The notes under the pieces: generated by a model | What the model was told of the DNA's origin: nothing | Seen by the model: only the letters and a program-made list of their open reading frames with translations | The model's database searches: none | Translations under genes and position numbers: made by a program | From: Paraburkholderia franconis | GTDB lineage: Bacteria > Pseudomonadota > Gammaproteobacteria > Burkholderiales > Burkholderiaceae | DNA length: 64,000 bases | Assembly: GCF_009362735.1 (NCBI RefSeq) | Contig: NZ_WHNP01000017.1 | Location: forward strand, 1 to 64,000 | Reading direction: 5' to 3' | Shown: positions 50,785-59,082 of the stretch, piece by piece | How positions within the stretch are numbered: the stretch's first letter is position 1 | How the letters are laid out: each line of letters opens with the position of its first letter

Positions 50785-51948
50785 TTAGAAGCGGTGACGC
50801 AGGCCAGCCGTCACAGCGACTTGCTTCTCGTTGCCCGACGCGTTCAGACCGTTGATGTTCGCGTTGACGAGCGAGTTTTCGCTGACTTGCTGGTATTCGC
50901 CCTGCAGGTAGACGTCGGTACGCTTCGACAGCGCGTAGGCCGTTTGCAGGTTGAACTGGTTCCAGTGCGGGCGCTCGCCAGCGATGCTCGAGCGGGTGTA
51001 CGTGTACGAACCGGCGATGCTGATAGCCGGCGTCAGAGCGTAGCGTGCGTTCGCTTCGAAGTTCTGGAAGTGACCGCTGTTGCCGCCGAAGCGGTTCTGC
51101 AGACCCTGATTGCCCGACGCGCCCTGGCCGATGCCTGCCCACTGCGACAGGTTCGTCTGCGAGTACACGAGGCCGACGGTTGCCGGGCCGAACGTGTAGT
51201 TCGCGCCTGCGCCCCACGTCTGCTGGCGGCCAGCGAAGAACGTGTTGTCGCCCGTGACTGCGCCGCTGCCGTTGAACGCAGCAGCCGCGCCCGTTGCGCC
51301 GTTGCTGTTCAGTTGCAGGTAAGCAGCAGCGAGGTTGAAGCCTGCGAAGCTGTACGACGCGCCAGCGCTGTACACGCGGTTGTTCGCGAAGCCGTCAGCC
51401 TGGTTCGAGAAGCCGTACAACGCGCCAAACTTGAAGCCCGCGTAGTTCGCGCTCTGGTACTTGACCGAGTTGTTGACGCGGAACGAGTTGTTCAGGTTGT
51501 CGTTGTCGAACGGGTGGGCGAACTGCGTGCCGCCGTATTGCGTGCCCGTCAGCGACAGCGGACCGACGTAGTCGACCATGCTGTCGTATTGACGGCCGAG
51601 GGTCACAGCGCCGAACTGATCGCTTGCGAGACCGACGAACGCCTGGCGGCCGAATAGACGGCTGCTTTGCTTCATCGTGCCGTCATTGATGCCAAAGCCG
51701 TTTTCCAACGTGAAGATTGCCTTCAGGCCGCCGCCGAGGTCCTCAGCGCCGCGCAGGCCGAAACGGCTGCCGTTCACCGAGCCGCTCGTCATCTGGACGT
51801 TGCTGTGACCCTGGTTCGGGCCCGTTGCCTGGTTGTTCGTATATGTGATGCCGGCGTCGATCAAGCCGTACAGCGTGACGCTGCTTTGCGCATGCGCAGC
51901 CGTTGCAAATACGCCCGTCAGGGCAGCGACCATGAGAGTCTTTTTCAT
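50785..51948 (-). CDS. General trimeric porin (OmpC/OpcP-like, Burkholderia type)
   Basis: An outer-membrane channel for small hydrophilic solutes. The start is ATG at 51948, preceded by GGAG; the upstream frame is not coding. The 387 residues include a signal peptide (cleavage after AHA, residue 20) and then QSSVTLYGLIDAGITY, the typical opening. Alternating beta-strands follow, with the constriction region LGRQYDSMVDYVGP, and the protein ends in a terminal Phe (GLRHRF), the signal recognised by the BAM complex. The substrate is likely non-specific. A candidate small RNA lies divergently upstream. Confidence 0.93.
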   Translation of the reverse strand: MKKTLMVAALTGVFATAAHAQSSVTLYGLIDAGITYTNNQATGPNQGHSNVQMTSGSVNGSRFGLRGAEDLGGGLKAIFTLENGFGINDGTMKQSSRLFGRQAFVGLASDQFGAVTLGRQYDSMVDYVGPLSLTGTQYGGTQFAHPFDNDNLNNSFRVNNSVKYQSANYAGFKFGALYGFSNQADGFANNRVYSAGASYSFAGFNLAAAYLQLNSNGATGAAAAFNGSGAVTGDNTFFAGRQQTWGAGANYTFGPATVGLVYSQTNLSQWAGIGQGASGNQGLQNRFGGNSGHFQNFEANARYALTPAISIAGSYTYTRSSIAGERPHWNQFNLQTAYALSKRTDVYLQGEYQQVSENSLVNANINGLNASGNEKQVAVTAGLRHRF

Positions 51949-52352
51949 CTTTGTAACTCCGAGAACAGGATGGGTTTTAGTACCCAGGCTTGAAGGAAAC
52001 TTCACGCGAGCGCTGCGAGAGGCAAATCGCGTGAACAACGCACGGTGACCGACGTGCGTTCGTTTCCGGGTAGGCAAAGTGTAGAGAGGTGGCTCGCCAG
52101 ATGGCCGTTCCGAATTTCGCAATAAAGTATTACGGGATAGGAAATTATCGAGCGAAAGCGTGAAAGCCTTATTCAGAAAGGCTTTCCGGCTGATTGAGTC
52201 GTGCCAGGAGAGGGTGTCAACCTTTACGCGTTGTTCAATTGCGACACGAAATGATGTGCGAAAACAACGCGAAAATGGCGCAATTCAGATTGTTGTCAAC
52301 GTTGAAATAGTAGTTTGCGCGATGCGCATCTATTCAAATTCGTATCCAACGC

Positions 52353-52450
52353 TATACTGAAAGTTCTGCTTTTCGAAGCAGACTTTTTCGTTGACGAAAA
52401 AGATCTCCAAACCTTTGTCGGCGCGACTTTCTCCAAGTCGCGCTTTTTTT
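52353..52450 (+). ncRNA. Candidate small RNA with three hairpins, divergent from the porin
   Basis: A TATACT -10 element (52353-52358) would start transcription near 52365, exactly at the first hairpin. Hairpin 1 is TCTGCTT-TTCG-AAGCAGA (52365-52382). Hairpin 2 is CTTTTTCG-TTGA-CGAAAAAG (52383-52402), a perfect 8-bp stem. After an 18-nt linker, hairpin 3 is GCGCGACTT-TCTCC-AAGTCGCGC (52421-52443) followed by seven T, a textbook terminator. The RNA would be about 85 nt, with no open frame. TCTCC, complementary to the Shine-Dalgarno sequence, is exposed in the linker and in the loop of hairpin 3. I cannot match it to a named family, and no good -35 is visible. Confidence 0.6.
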
Positions 52451-52471
52451 ACCTGCGCTTACCGCATCGAT

Positions 52472-52714
52472 TTATTGATGCTTTCCATCCGGAACGACGG
52501 GAGCAAATTCAAGTCCCGGCGTCAGGCTCCAATCTTCGATCACATAGTGACGTGCGTCCATTGGGGATGACAGCAGGTTCTGCCAGTGATCGCCGTGCCA
52601 CATCGGATCGAACTCCAGCGCCGACGTGCGCTGCGCCGACGCATCAGCGCGCGGCGCGTCTTTCGGGGAGCGGAACAGTTGGGTGGCGATGCGGAGGAGG
52701 GTATCGAACAACAT
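52472..52714 (-). CDS. Small hypothetical protein (80 residues)
   Basis: The ATG at 52714 is preceded on the minus strand by TTGGAGAAATGCC, a clear ribosome site. The product starts MLFDTLLRIATQLFRSPKDA, continues with a polar middle and has a well-formed-looking segment EFDPMWHGDHWQNLLSSPMD and a Trp-containing C-terminus. There is no signal peptide or clear membrane helix. I do not recognise the family. The coding-like codon use supports a real gene. It is convergent with the candidate small RNA. Confidence 0.6.
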   Translation of the reverse strand: MLFDTLLRIATQLFRSPKDAPRADASAQRTSALEFDPMWHGDHWQNLLSSPMDARHYVIEDWSLTPGLEFAPVVPDGKHQ

Positions 52715-52962
52715 GGCATTTCTCCAATTGCGAACTGCTGGCTAGAATCTTGCGATTCAGGTGTTACCTTAACAACCCGTGGAAACACTTACGAAAGACA
52801 CGATTTGTTACATAGCGGAAAAACTTGCCCGCCTGTCATTGTTATAGCAGATGGGAACCGGCAATACAGACCGATTTTATTCCGCATACTTTAAGAAATT
52901 TCGTGCGTACGCGCGCCTTTATGGCCGCTTTGACGTACATCCAAACGCCGATTTGAAACCGC
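52715..52962. other. Gap upstream of the cold-shock gene
   Basis: AT-richer sequence without a supported gene; it ends at the cold-shock promoter. Confidence 0.4.
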
Positions 52963-52992
52963 TTGACGCCTCCAGCCGGTTCCCCGTATAAA
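52963..52992 (+). promoter_or_regulatory. Sigma-70 promoter of the cold-shock gene
   Basis: TTGACG (52963-52968), 18-bp spacer, TATAAA (52987-52992). The start near 52999 gives a 5' leader of about 125 nt, the long leader usual for cold-shock mRNAs. Confidence 0.7.
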
Positions 52993-53124
52993 TGCCATGC
53001 CGGATTTTCGATAGCGGGACGTTAATCTGTGCTTACGCATATATTTCCGTTTTTTGAAATTCGTGAATCGTAATCGGCATTAAATGGAATTGCCTGTTTA
53101 GTCAAATATCGAGGAAAGTGGAAT

Positions 53125-53328
53125 ATGGAAACCGGTATCGTCAAATGGTTTAACGATGCTAAAGGCTATGGCTTTATCACGTCCGACACGGGCGGCGAGG
53201 ATCTCTTCGCGCACTTCTCGGAGATCCGTGCGGAAGGCTTCAAGTCGCTGAAGGAGAACCAGCGCGTGTCGTTCGACATCAAGACCGGCCCGAAGGGCAA
53301 GCAGGCTGCCAACATCCAGCCACTCTGA
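53125..53328 (+). CDS. Cold-shock protein, CspA family
   Basis: A 67-residue single-strand nucleic acid chaperone. It starts METGIVKWFNDAKGYGFI and has both RNA-binding motifs: RNP1 KGYGFIT and RNP2 DLFAHFS. It ends KQAANIQPL. The length is canonical. GAGGAAAG forms the ribosome site, and a long leader from the promoter at 52963 suggests post-transcriptional regulation by temperature, as known for the family. I do not assign a specific paralog letter. Confidence 0.96.
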   Translation: METGIVKWFNDAKGYGFITSDTGGEDLFAHFSEIRAEGFKSLKENQRVSFDIKTGPKGKQAANIQPL

Positions 53329-53358
53329 TCTTCATCGAACGTTCGCTCCCGGATAAAC

Positions 53359-53381
53359 ACCCTCGCTTTTCGAGGGTTTTT
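53359..53381 (+). terminator. Terminator of the cold-shock gene
   Basis: Stem ACCCTCG (53359-53365), loop CTTTT, CGAGGGT (53371-53377), followed by TTTTCATTT. Confidence 0.9.
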
Positions 53382-53668
53382 CATTTGTCGCGTGATGAAC
53401 TTAATGCGGCGCCACAGAATCCATTCCGCTTTGGCCGACAGGGTTCGAAAACGTTTTCTACTGCGCGCGGATGATCCGGATTAATGCCACAAACTAGGCG
53501 TAATCCCTGATTGATGATTTATTTATGACAGGCAAGTCGAAATAAACATAATCCGACGAGCGGTAAAAGGGTCGAGCGCAAATTCCCATGACGTGAAAAT
53601 CGCGCGCGCAAGCAATGCCGTCGATAGGGCATACTTGTACCAAGTCCCGCATTGCACAAGTTTTTCTC
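53382..53668. other. Gap between the cold-shock and exonuclease genes
   Basis: No gene seen. A 12-bp perfect palindrome GAAAACGTTTTC (53447-53458) could be an operator, but nothing else supports this. Confidence 0.35.
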
Positions 53669-54853
53669 ATGTCCGTACCGTTTCTGCCTGATCCGGCCCT
53701 CGATCTGCCGATCGCCTTTGTCGACCTCGAAACTACGGGCGGCTCCGTAGGCACTCACCGGATCACGGAAATCGGCATCGTCGAATTGGAGCCGCACGGT
53801 GCGTCCAGCTGGACCACCCTCGTCGATCCCGGCCAGCCGATTCCCCCCTTCATCCAGCAGTTGACGGGCATCACCGACGACATGGTGCGCGGCGCGCCCA
53901 CGTTCGAATCGATTGCTGCCGATCTGTTCGCGCGGCTCGAAGGCAAGCTTTTCATCGCGCACAACGCCAGTTTCGATCGCGGATTCCTGCGCAATGAGTT
54001 CCAGCGCGCGGGCTACGCATTCAATCCGGACGTGCTGTGCACCGTGCGCCTGTCGCGCGCGCTGTTCCCGGCGGAAAAGCGCCACGGACTCGATGCGCTT
54101 GTCGAGCGGCATGCGCTCGTGCCGTCGGACCGACACCGCGCGCTTGCCGACGCCGATCTGCTCTGGCAGTTCTGGCAGCGTCTGCACGGCCTGGTCCCCG
54201 TCGACGTGCTGCGCGCGCAGATCGACAAGACGATGCGTCGTTACCAGCTGGCGGGCGATATCACAGAGGATCTGCTCGATACCGCGCCACCCGGCTGCGG
54301 CGTGTACGCGTTTTATGGCGAGAACGACGCGCCGCTGTACGTCGGTCGAAGCGTGCGCGTGCGGCAGCGCCTGCGCTCGCATCTGACGGGCGAGCGACGT
54401 TCGTCGAAAGAGATCAGGCTTGCGCAGCAGGTGCGGCGCGTCGAGTGGCGCGCGACGGGCGGCGAGATCGGCGCGCTGCTCGCGGAAGCGCAGTGGATCG
54501 CGACGCTGCGCCCGCCGCTCAATCGTTTGCCGCGCGTGAGCCGCGCCGATCCCATCGATGCGCCCTGGCCTTACGAAGGTGCGATTGCGTTCGAGGAGCG
54601 CGATGCGTCGGAAGGCGCGCGCGTCTTTCATGTCGTCGACGGGTGGCGCTATCTCGGACACGCTCCGTCGTTGGCCGAAGCCTCGGCGCTGCTTGCTGCC
54701 GACACGCGCGGCGCGTTCGAGCTGTCGACATGGCGCATCCTCCAGACGCACCTCGCGCGCGGATTGCGCGTGCTGGCGCTGTCCCGCGCGCCCGGCGAGG
54801 CAAACAAAGCCGCTGTGGCCGCGCCAGCGACTGCAGCCATCGACGCGGCCTAG
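53669..54853 (+). CDS. DEDDh exonuclease fused to a GIY-YIG endonuclease domain
   Basis: A 394-residue DNA-processing protein. The start is the ATG at 53669, giving MSVPFLPDPAL. Residues about 12-180 form a DnaQ-like 3'-5' exonuclease with the metal residues Asp19 and Glu21 (FVDLETTG), an Asp in HNASFDRGFL, and the late His/Asp pair in RHRALADADLL. Residues about 205-290 form a GIY-YIG domain of the UvrC/Cho type (GCGVYAFYGENDAPLYVGRS, EALLAEAQ-like ALLAEAQWI). This two-enzyme layout is found in several proteobacteria, mostly annotated as an epsilon-subunit-like exonuclease. A repair role is likely; the substrate is unproven. Confidence 0.85.
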   Translation: MSVPFLPDPALDLPIAFVDLETTGGSVGTHRITEIGIVELEPHGASSWTTLVDPGQPIPPFIQQLTGITDDMVRGAPTFESIAADLFARLEGKLFIAHNASFDRGFLRNEFQRAGYAFNPDVLCTVRLSRALFPAEKRHGLDALVERHALVPSDRHRALADADLLWQFWQRLHGLVPVDVLRAQIDKTMRRYQLAGDITEDLLDTAPPGCGVYAFYGENDAPLYVGRSVRVRQRLRSHLTGERRSSKEIRLAQQVRRVEWRATGGEIGALLAEAQWIATLRPPLNRLPRVSRADPIDAPWPYEGAIAFEERDASEGARVFHVVDGWRYLGHAPSLAEASALLAADTRGAFELSTWRILQTHLARGLRVLALSRAPGEANKAAVAAPATAAIDAA

Positions 54854-55446
54854 CCCGTCGCCCCGACGCCCCCCGCTTCGCACACATGCCCGAGCGCTCG
54901 CGTGAGCGCGGCATTGCGCGTGTTGTCGTAGCGGGTGAGCGATTTCCAGTTGTCGATGCCGCGTGCGACGCGTGTCGGGCAATCGTCCTGCGCGCGTAGC
55001 GTCTGCGCGCGCGCGAGCGCAGCGATCAGAGATTGCGTCAGCTTGTCCAGTTGCGGCCTCAGGCTGGTTGCGAGATCGGGCGCTGCGCCTTCGGGCGGCC
55101 GGGTGGCGCGCCACGAATCGAACAGCGCGTTCTGTACGTCCTTGCTCGCGTCGATCTGATCCTGGAAGAACGCGCGCGCGAACGCGGGATCGACGCCCGC
55201 CTTCGTCGCGCGCTTCTCGACGTCGGCGAGCAGCGCCCGCTCGCGCGGCGTATCGGTGATCGGCTGATGATGGGCCCACTTGTAGCGCGCGACAGGCTCG
55301 GCCAGCGACAGACGCTGCGAGACGAGCGCGATCAGATTGGTGAGCGCGGTGTCGTCGCCATCGGCGCGCGCGGGGGGCGGCGCGAAGATCAGGGCGAAAG
55401 AAAGGATGATCGCGCCAAGCGCGCCCAGGTGAAGCGAACGGATCAT
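54850..55446 (-). CDS. Periplasmic chorismate mutase, gamma subclass (*AroQ)
   Basis: A secreted enzyme converting chorismate to prephenate. The start is ATG at 55446, preceding a clear signal peptide (cleavage after ARA, about residue 28). The 198 residues are all-helical. Catalytic patterns of the exported AroQ-gamma group are present: LVSQRLSLAEPVARYKW (Arg and Lys), TPRERALL (Arg) and FFQDQIDASKDVQ (Gln/Glu region), as I recall from Mycobacterium tuberculosis Rv1885c. It lacks a prephenate dehydratase domain. Its stop shares the CTAG with the convergent exonuclease gene. No ribosome site is obvious, so the start is only probable. Confidence 0.82.
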   Translation of the reverse strand: MIRSLHLGALGAIILSFALIFAPPPARADGDDTALTNLIALVSQRLSLAEPVARYKWAHHQPITDTPRERALLADVEKRATKAGVDPAFARAFFQDQIDASKDVQNALFDSWRATRPPEGAAPDLATSLRPQLDKLTQSLIAALARAQTLRAQDDCPTRVARGIDNWKSLTRYDNTRNAALTRALGHVCEAGGVGATG

Positions 55447-55788
55447 TGAGCTTGAGACAGCCCGAAGCTGCGCACGAAGGAAAACACAGAAGAATAGACG
55501 AAGCGCGCGGCACGCGTCCCGCATGTGCATCGACGGCCGCGCCGTAGCCGGGAAAAACGCGGGGACAAGTCAGCGAATACGGACGAGCGCGCTTGCGTCA
55601 CGTTGACGCGCGATTAGCCGTCGCTCAGATGGAGAACGAAACCAGCGGCGAGTGAGGTACGAACGCAGGCATAAGCACAGGCGCGCACAGATTCCGCGCC
55701 TCGATATGCGAAGCGCACGGACGTGCATCGACATTGCGCGCATCCATCCGATGCGCGAGCCCCGATGCTGCAATGCACACGTCAACCG
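55447..55788. other. Gap between chorismate mutase and a small gene
   Basis: About 340 bp. Frames in it have no ribosome site and no coding character; I see no gene or clear signal. Confidence 0.4.
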
Positions 55789-55938
55789 TTACTTCGGGTC
55801 GCACGACTTGCGTTGTTCGTCGAAGAACGCGCGAACATGCTCGGGCAGTTCCGCGCTCAGAAATTCGACGCCTGCCGGTTCCGGATCCGGGCTCGAGACC
55901 TTGTCGGGGGTCGGAATCTTCGGCGGTTTGGTGTCCAT
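55789..55938 (-). CDS. Small proline/acidic-rich protein (49 residues)
   Basis: The ATG at 55938 follows GGAGAGAACATC on the minus strand, a clear ribosome site. The product opens MDTKPPKIPTPDKVSSPDPE and ends in LPEHVRAFFDEQRKSCDPK. The first half is Pro-rich and unstructured, the second is a short amphipathic helix. There is no signal or membrane segment. I do not recognise it. Such a short gene is plausible because of the site and codon use, but it is not proven. Confidence 0.55.
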   Translation of the reverse strand: MDTKPPKIPTPDKVSSPDPEPAGVEFLSAELPEHVRAFFDEQRKSCDPK

Positions 55939-56160
55939 GATGTTCTCTCCTTTACGAAATCATTATCTTCCCTGGCATGTACGTCGGACCAGCGCTGCCG
56001 CACACAGCCGACGTTTTGGCGCACCCCCTGTTGCTTTAACGGCACAGCGTCCCAGGCATTGAAGCGCCTTGTTTAGAATTTAACGATTGACTTCTTGCAG
56101 TACGTCTAAACACTGTCTCGCGGCCGCTGCTATACTGCGCGCTCACTTTTTCAGGTAGCG

Positions 56161-56541
56161 ATGGCACGCGCGACACGCTGGATCAGTCTCGTATGGCTGG
56201 CGCTGGTACTCAACGTACTGTCGCCCGTCATCGGCTATGCGCGTGCTCCCGGCTCGCAAGGCCCGCTCTCTCTCGAACTCTGTCATGCGGCCGGCGCGAA
56301 GAACGTCGTCATCGACCTCGGCGATTCGCACGACAGCACGCCGAAGTCGCACCTCGCCGTTCCGCACTGTGTCTACTGTCCGGGCTTCGCTGCGAACTTC
56401 GCACTCGGCGCCAGTGTCCCGTTCGTTCCGCCTCCCGTCCGTGCGTTTGCTTACGCGCGTGCAGTCGAGCCCGAAGTTGTTTTTGTGCGCCGCAGCGTAC
56501 GCGTCGCGCAGCCCCGCGCCCCTCCCGTCACGTCGATCTGA
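56161..56541 (+). CDS. DUF2946 envelope protein
   Basis: A 126-residue protein with an N-terminal hydrophobic segment (about 6-25) acting as signal or anchor. It shows DUF2946 features: a Cys/His pair in LELCHAAG and the motif HCVYCPG near residue 79-85, separated by a polar stretch. DUF2946 proteins occur next to copper-type TonB receptors and copper genes, so metal binding at the Cys/His positions is likely but inferred. It heads a four-gene cluster with the receptor at 56716. Confidence 0.75.
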   Translation: MARATRWISLVWLALVLNVLSPVIGYARAPGSQGPLSLELCHAAGAKNVVIDLGDSHDSTPKSHLAVPHCVYCPGFAANFALGASVPFVPPPVRAFAYARAVEPEVVFVRRSVRVAQPRAPPVTSI

Positions 56542-56715
56542 AGCCCTTTTAGCCCGTTCGTTCGCCTGCGTCTGACGTCACCACGACGTAGCAGGCGGCG
56601 AGCCGCCGTGCGTGCCTTTTGCTCCAGGTTTCTCGCTTGCCGCTTCAGCGATGCGGCGAGCGGCTTGGGCATGCGCATCGGCAGGGCGTCTTCGATCACG
56701 TTTTCAGGACTCTTC

Positions 56716-59082
56716 ATGCGCATCGCTTACGCTGCGCTGTCCGCACGCACTCCGCTTTCGGTGGCGTGCGCGGCAGTGCTCGCCATTCAACCTGCATGGG
56801 CCGATCAAAGTACGACCGATCGTGCCACCGCGGATACTTCGGTCTCCCATTCTTCTGTAACGAGCGATTCCGCGGATTCGTTGACGGAACCCGCCGACAC
56901 GCTGCAAGCCGTCAGGGTCACGGCCGCGCGAGCCGTGCCTGCGTTCGCGCCGGATACGCCTGGCGTCGTCGAAAGCGTCACGCGCGAGCAGATCGACGCG
57001 CGCAACATCGTCAATACGGAAGACGCGCTCAAGTACGCGCCGAACCTGATGGTGCGCAAGCGCTTCACGGGCGACCGCAACTCGGTGTTCGCGGGCCGCG
57101 ACTTCAACGAGTTGCAGAGCGCGCGCGGCCTCGTCTATGCCGACGGGCTGCTGCTGTCGAACCTGCTCGGTTCGAGCTATGCCTACCCGCCGCGCTGGTC
57201 GCTGATCGCGCCCGACGACATCGCCCAGGTTGAGGTGCTATATGGGCCGTTCTCGGCGCTCTATCCGGGCAACTCGATCGGCTCGACGGTGCAGATCACG
57301 ACGCTCAAGCCCGAGAAGCTCGAAGCGTCGTTGGACACGCAGCTTTTCACGCAGCGTTACGACGACCCGTATGGCTTCACGAAAAGCTTTGGCGGCAATC
57401 ACGAGTCGGCGCATATCGCTGATCGCATCGGCCGCTTCTGGTATTCGCTGACGCTCGACCGTCTCGAGAACAACAGCCAGCCGCTCCAGTACGCGAGCCC
57501 GGGCAGCGCGTACAACGCGAAGCTCGGTGCGCCCGTCACGGTGACGGGCGCGGCGACGGATATCGGCCCGAACGGCCAGCCCCGCGTGATCGTCGGGCCG
57601 CAGATGATGGAGCGCACCGAGCAGATCGGCGAATCCGTACGCATGGGCTACGCGCTGACCGACCACGTCGACGCGACGCTCACGCTCGGCCACTGGGAGA
57701 ACCACTACAAGGACCGCGCGCAGACCTTCCTGACGGATGCCGCCGGCAATCCCGTCTATGCGGGCAATGTGACGATCGGCGGGAAGAACTACACGATCGC
57801 GCCGACGGCGTTTTCGCCTGTCAACGGCGATCAGGAGAACTGGCTCTACGCGTTCGGCCTGAACGCGCGGCTCGATTCGGGCTGGAAGCTGTCGGGCATC
57901 GTATCGGCGTACGACGTGTCGCGCGATGTGCTGCGCTCGTCGACGCCAGCGCCGCCCACTGCCTATGGCGGCGGCCCCGGCACGATCTTCTTCGGCGACG
58001 GCACGGGCTGGCGCACGCTCGATCTGAAAGCGGAATCGCCGTCGTACGCGGGCCACGCGCTGACCGTCGGCTATCACTTCGACAACTACTTCCTGCGCAA
58101 CAAGACTTACAACACATCCGACTGGCTGAACGGTTCTGCGTCGACGCTCGCCAGCACGTATCGCGGCGACACGCGCACCCAGGCACTCTATGGACAGGAC
58201 GCATGGCGTTTCGCGCCGGGCTGGCTCGCGACGCTCGGCCTGCGCTACGAGCGCTGGGACGCATACGACGGCACGCTCGGCAACGGCACGTCGACGTTCG
58301 GCTATGCGGACCGCAGCGCGAACGCGCTGTCGCCGAAAGCGTCAGTGCAATGGCAGGCCACGCAAGACTGGCTGTTCCGCCTGTCATTCGCGACGGGCAC
58401 GCGCTTTCCGACCGTCGGCGAGCTGTTCCAGGGGACGATTTCGAACAACGCGATCGTCAACAACAATCCGGGCCTGCGCCCTGAGAAGGCGATCGACTGG
58501 GACTTCACGGCGGAACGCGACGTCGGCGTGGGTGTCGTGCGGGCGAGCGTGTTCCAGAGCGACCTGCGCGACTCGATCTACAGCCAGACGACTGTCAACG
58601 GCGCATCGACGGTCACGAACATCTCGAACGTCGATCGCGTGCGCGCGCGCGGCGTCGAACTGGCGTTCTCGGGGCAGAACGTGCTGCTGCACGGGCTCGA
58701 TCTCGATGCGAACGTTTCGGCGACCAACGCGCGCATTCTGTCCGACTCGGCGAATCCGTCGTATGTCGGCAAGCGCTTCCCGCGCATTCCGGTGATGCGC
58801 GCGAATCTGCTCGCCAACTACCACTTCAACCCGCAATGGCAGGGCAGCGTCGGAATACGTTATTCCGGCCGCCAGTACAACACGCTCGATAACAGCGACA
58901 TCAATCCCGATGTCTACGGCGGCACCAGCTCGTTTCTGGTCGTCGATCTGAAGGCGCGTTACCAGATGGGCAAGCATTGGCTCGCGTCGGTCGGCATCGA
59001 CAACCTGACGGACCGCCGCTATTACGTCTTTCACCCGTATCCGGGCCGCACGTTCTATGGAGAACTCAAATGGTCGCTTTAA
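56716..59082 (+). CDS. TonB-dependent outer-membrane receptor
   Basis: A 788-residue ligand-gated transporter. The ATG at 56716 gives a signal peptide cleaved after AWA (about residue 29). The plug domain (about 75-190) has the TonB-box-like start LQAVRVTAARAV and VVESVTREQID, then NTEDALKYAPNLMVRKRF. The 22-stranded barrel follows and ends in a terminal aromatic pattern, GELKWSL. It imports a chelated metal or similar using TonB energy. Neighbouring DUF2946 and Met/His-rich genes favour copper or another metal, but siderophore uptake is an alternative. The next gene starts 13 bp before its stop. Confidence 0.88.
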   Translation: MRIAYAALSARTPLSVACAAVLAIQPAWADQSTTDRATADTSVSHSSVTSDSADSLTEPADTLQAVRVTAARAVPAFAPDTPGVVESVTREQIDARNIVNTEDALKYAPNLMVRKRFTGDRNSVFAGRDFNELQSARGLVYADGLLLSNLLGSSYAYPPRWSLIAPDDIAQVEVLYGPFSALYPGNSIGSTVQITTLKPEKLEASLDTQLFTQRYDDPYGFTKSFGGNHESAHIADRIGRFWYSLTLDRLENNSQPLQYASPGSAYNAKLGAPVTVTGAATDIGPNGQPRVIVGPQMMERTEQIGESVRMGYALTDHVDATLTLGHWENHYKDRAQTFLTDAAGNPVYAGNVTIGGKNYTIAPTAFSPVNGDQENWLYAFGLNARLDSGWKLSGIVSAYDVSRDVLRSSTPAPPTAYGGGPGTIFFGDGTGWRTLDLKAESPSYAGHALTVGYHFDNYFLRNKTYNTSDWLNGSASTLASTYRGDTRTQALYGQDAWRFAPGWLATLGLRYERWDAYDGTLGNGTSTFGYADRSANALSPKASVQWQATQDWLFRLSFATGTRFPTVGELFQGTISNNAIVNNNPGLRPEKAIDWDFTAERDVGVGVVRASVFQSDLRDSIYSQTTVNGASTVTNISNVDRVRARGVELAFSGQNVLLHGLDLDANVSATNARILSDSANPSYVGKRFPRIPVMRANLLANYHFNPQWQGSVGIRYSGRQYNTLDNSDINPDVYGGTSSFLVVDLKARYQMGKHWLASVGIDNLTDRRYYVFHPYPGRTFYGELKWSL

